Source: Streptosporangiaceae bacterium
GTDB taxonomy: Bacteria > Actinomycetota > Actinomycetes > Streptosporangiales > Streptosporangiaceae
DNA length: 6,496 nucleotides
Assembly (NCBI GenBank): GCA_030045215.1
Contig: JASIBJ010000028.1
Coordinates: forward strand, 1 to 6,496
Direction: 5' to 3'
The notes below the pieces were generated by a model. The model searched no databases. It was not told the DNA's origin and saw nothing but the letters and a program-made list of their open reading frames with translations. Positions within the stretch are counted from its first letter, which is position 1, and every line of letters starts with the position of its first letter. This document shows, one piece after another, positions 4,708 through 6,496 of this stretch. The translations under genes were made by a program, and so were the position numbers.

Positions 4708-6009
4708 ATGACGGCAGCTCCGAGCACGCGGCTGACCCCCAGCCGCGAGCCCCGCGATCGGGCGATCACGGTCGCCAGCTGGCTGATCATGCTGGCCATC
4801 GTGGGCTATCTGTGCTACAGCGGTGCCGTCGGGCCCATGCGCGACCTGCAGGTCTACCGGGACGGCGCCCTGGCCATGCGCCAGGGCCGCGACCTGTACT
4901 CGATGCTCACCGCGACCGGACTGCCCTATACCTACCCGCCAATCGGTGCGGTGCTGGCGATGCCGCTGACGCTCGTGCCATTCTGGGCCGCACGGGTCGC
5001 CTGGGACGCGATGGTCTGCCTGCCCCTGGCCGCCGTCGTCTGGTTCGGGTTCCGCCCGCTACTGGGCAGGGCCGGGCGGTCGGCCCCGGCGGTCTTCGCC
5101 GTCCTGCTGGGCTGCTGCGCCCTGCTCCTCCCGGTCCGCGAGGAGTTCTATTTCGGGCAGGTCGACCTCTTCCTGGTCGCGATCTGCCTGGCCGACCTGC
5201 GCCTGTCGAATCCGCCCTGGCCGCGTGGCCTGCTCATTGGCCTGGCCACCGCGATCAAGCTTCAGCCGGGCGTTTTCATCATCTACCTCCTGATCACCAG
5301 CCGGCGCAGGGACGCGGCCGTGGCCGCGCTGTCGTTCGCGGGCTGGACGGCTGTGGCCTGGCTGATCGACCCGCATGACTCGGTCACGTACTGGACCAGC
5401 ACGATCTTCCAGACGAGCCGGCTCGGCGGAAACGGGTCGGTGGCCAACCAGTCCCTGCGAGGGATGATCTTGCGGCTGTTCAACCCGCATGCGCCCCCGT
5501 CCGGCCTCTGGCTGGCCGCGGCGCTGGTGGTAGCGGTCGCCGGGTTCGCGGCCGCCAGGTTCTGCTGGCAGCGCGGTAACGACATGGCCGGCATCGCGAT
5601 CACCGGCTTGCTGTGGGCTGCCCTGTCGCCGGTGGCCTGGTTCCATCACTTCTGCTGGCTGATCGTCGCGCTGGGAGTGATCGTTGGCGATGGCCGGAGT
5701 CGCCGCCGGTCCGCCACCGCGACCGCGGCGTTCGCGCTGTTCGTCACGTCGCTGCCGACCTGGGCCGAGAGCGCCCGCTGGCTCGGCGTGATCCCGGCGC
5801 GCTTGTTCGAGGACGCGTTCGGACTGGCCGCGCTCGCGCTCGTAGTGATCATCTACCGGATCGTCAGGCTTCAAGGCGGGGAACGAGGGGCCTGTCCGGC
5901 ACCCGCCGACCGCCCATCGCGGCCGTCAGTGGCCAGAACCTCCGAGCAACTGCCGTCCGCTGCTGGCCAGCACCAGGGGCCCGTCGAAGGCGGCGGCGGC
6001 CTGCTCTAG
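4708..6009 (+). CDS. GT87-family (DUF2029) polytopic membrane mannosyltransferase
   Basis: From ATG 4708 the protein has 433 residues and about ten to eleven hydrophobic segments, beginning at residues 20-40. It fits the GT-C fold GT87 family, to which mycobacterial PimE belongs. These enzymes use polyprenyl-phosphate mannose on the outer membrane face to add alpha-1,2-mannose to lipids or glycans. Family marks are DLQVYRDGALAMRQGRDLY (46-64), where Asp46 aligns with the likely catalytic base in the first outer loop, TYPPIGAVLAMPL (75-87), FGQVDLFLVAICL (149-161), ATAIKLQPGVFIIYLL (180-195), NQSLRG (247-252) and SPVAWFHHF (307-315). The longer frame from 4363 would run antisense through the epimerase and is unlikely. 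After about residue 388 comes a hydrophilic Pro/Gly/Ser tail whose last 27 residues lie opposite the 3' end of the convergent mbl gene. The acceptor is unknown. Confidence 0.9.
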   Translation: MTAAPSTRLTPSREPRDRAITVASWLIMLAIVGYLCYSGAVGPMRDLQVYRDGALAMRQGRDLYSMLTATGLPYTYPPIGAVLAMPLTLVPFWAARVAWDAMVCLPLAAVVWFGFRPLLGRAGRSAPAVFAVLLGCCALLLPVREEFYFGQVDLFLVAICLADLRLSNPPWPRGLLIGLATAIKLQPGVFIIYLLITSRRRDAAVAALSFAGWTAVAWLIDPHDSVTYWTSTIFQTSRLGGNGSVANQSLRGMILRLFNPHAPPSGLWLAAALVVAVAGFAAARFCWQRGNDMAGIAITGLLWAALSPVAWFHHFCWLIVALGVIVGDGRSRRRSATATAAFALFVTSLPTWAESARWLGVIPARLFEDAFGLAALALVVIIYRIVRLQGGERGACPAPADRPSRPSVARTSEQLPSAAGQHQGPVEGGGGLL

Positions 6010-6496
6010 CGTCGCCGCCGGGTCATTCCACGGCACCAGGTGAGTCAGCACCAACTGGCCGACGCCGGCCCGGGCGGCGTGCTCGCCAGCCTCACGGGCC
6101 GTCAGGTGCAGGTCCGGTATGAGTCCCGGCCCGTCCAGGTACGACGCCTCGCACAACAGCACGTCCGCGGCCGCCGCGAGCCCGACCAGTTCGGGTGTCG
6201 GGCCGGTGTCGGCCGAATACGCCAGCACCTGCCCCTCGTGCTCGATCCGGAACCCGAAGGTTTCCACCGGATGATTCATGTGCGCGGTCGTCACCCGCAG
6301 CGGGCCTATCTCGACCGTCCCCGGCCTCAGTTCGGCGAAGTCGAAGGCATCGGTCATCCGGGTGCTGGGTTCCAGGCCCATCGCCAGGCTCAGTCGCTCG
6401 GCCGACCTGGCCGGCCCGTGGACGCGGATCTTGGGCCGCGGGCCGTCGGGGTGCATTGTCTGGGCCACCGAGTAACAGCACATGTCGATGCAGTGG
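5926..6496 (-). CDS. Metallo-beta-lactamase-fold hydrolase, Rv1339-like (partial, 5' end beyond window)
   Basis: The visible 189 residues are the C-terminal two thirds or so of an MBL-fold protein; family members have about 250-280. The frame stays open to the right edge with His-Cys-Ile-Asp just before Met-Cys-Cys-Tyr. That His is probably the last residue of the HxHxDH metal motif, so the internal ATG at 6483 is not the start. HPDGPRPKIRVHGP follows, then HMNHPVETFGFRIEHEG, AYSADTGPTPEL (bridging Asp), DVLLCEASYLD and LVLTHLVPWNDP (C-terminal metal His). The pattern matches M. tuberculosis Rv1339, reported to degrade cyclic nucleotides, and more broadly RNase Z-like MBL proteins. In many actinobacteria this gene lies just upstream of rph; here two other genes intervene. 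Its last 84 bp overlap the convergent GT87 gene. Confidence 0.9.
   Translation of the reverse strand, partial: HCIDMCCYSVAQTMHPDGPRPKIRVHGPARSAERLSLAMGLEPSTRMTDAFDFAELRPGTVEIGPLRVTTAHMNHPVETFGFRIEHEGQVLAYSADTGPTPELVGLAAAADVLLCEASYLDGPGLIPDLHLTAREAGEHAARAGVGQLVLTHLVPWNDPAATLEQAAAAFDGPLVLASSGRQLLGGSGH

Noticed and set aside
5059..5874. Long minus-strand open frame (271 codons) opposite the GT87 gene
   Set aside because: It is antisense to a well-supported membrane protein. The product is Arg/Gln/Gly/Glu-rich low complexity with no domain, as expected of a shadow frame in GC-rich DNA.

Overview
The window comes from a high-GC Gram-positive bacterium of the class Actinomycetes. This is inferred from the strong G/C third-position bias in every real gene, from Actinobacteria-type protein families (an LppX/LprG-like surface domain, a GT87 polyprenyl-phosphate-mannose transferase, an Rv1339-like metallo-beta-lactamase-fold protein), and from two putative leaderless start sites. 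I cannot name the genus.

Layout from left to right. Positions 1-216 hold a weakly supported open frame that enters from the left edge. A perfect 13-bp hairpin (174-202) then sits just beyond the 3' end of a minus-strand tRNA gene (229-302). That tRNA has a UAG (leucine) anticodon and an A discriminator, but a short 5-nt variable loop instead of the long arm expected for bacterial tRNA-Leu. Only 31 nt upstream of it, on the same strand, is bcp (334-804), a thioredoxin-dependent peroxiredoxin. A 207-bp divergent spacer (805-1011) separates bcp from a plus-strand gene (1012-2139) for a cysteine-free, single-pass membrane protein with a proline/glycine-rich cytoplasmic tail and an LppX/LprG-like outer domain.

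Convergent to that gene is the minus-strand pair rph-rdgB (3512 down to 2167), joined by an ATGA overlap. Upstream of rph lies a GalE1-like NAD-dependent sugar-nucleotide epimerase (3609-4547, minus). Divergent from the epimerase is a GT87 membrane mannosyltransferase (4708-6009, plus). Its 3' end overlaps the end of a minus-strand metallo-beta-lactamase-fold gene that runs off the right edge (5926-6496, partial).

Functionally, the mbl-rph-rdgB set is a familiar actinobacterial neighbourhood (compare Rv1339-Rv1340-Rv1341 in Mycobacterium tuberculosis) covering nucleotide, RNA and nucleotide-pool housekeeping. Here it appears to be split by a two-gene sugar module, an epimerase plus a membrane glycosyltransferase, that would act in envelope glycoconjugate synthesis. 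I found no transposase, integrase, CRISPR array, phage gene or clear new multi-gene system. The most unusual single item is the short-armed tRNA-Leu(UAG).
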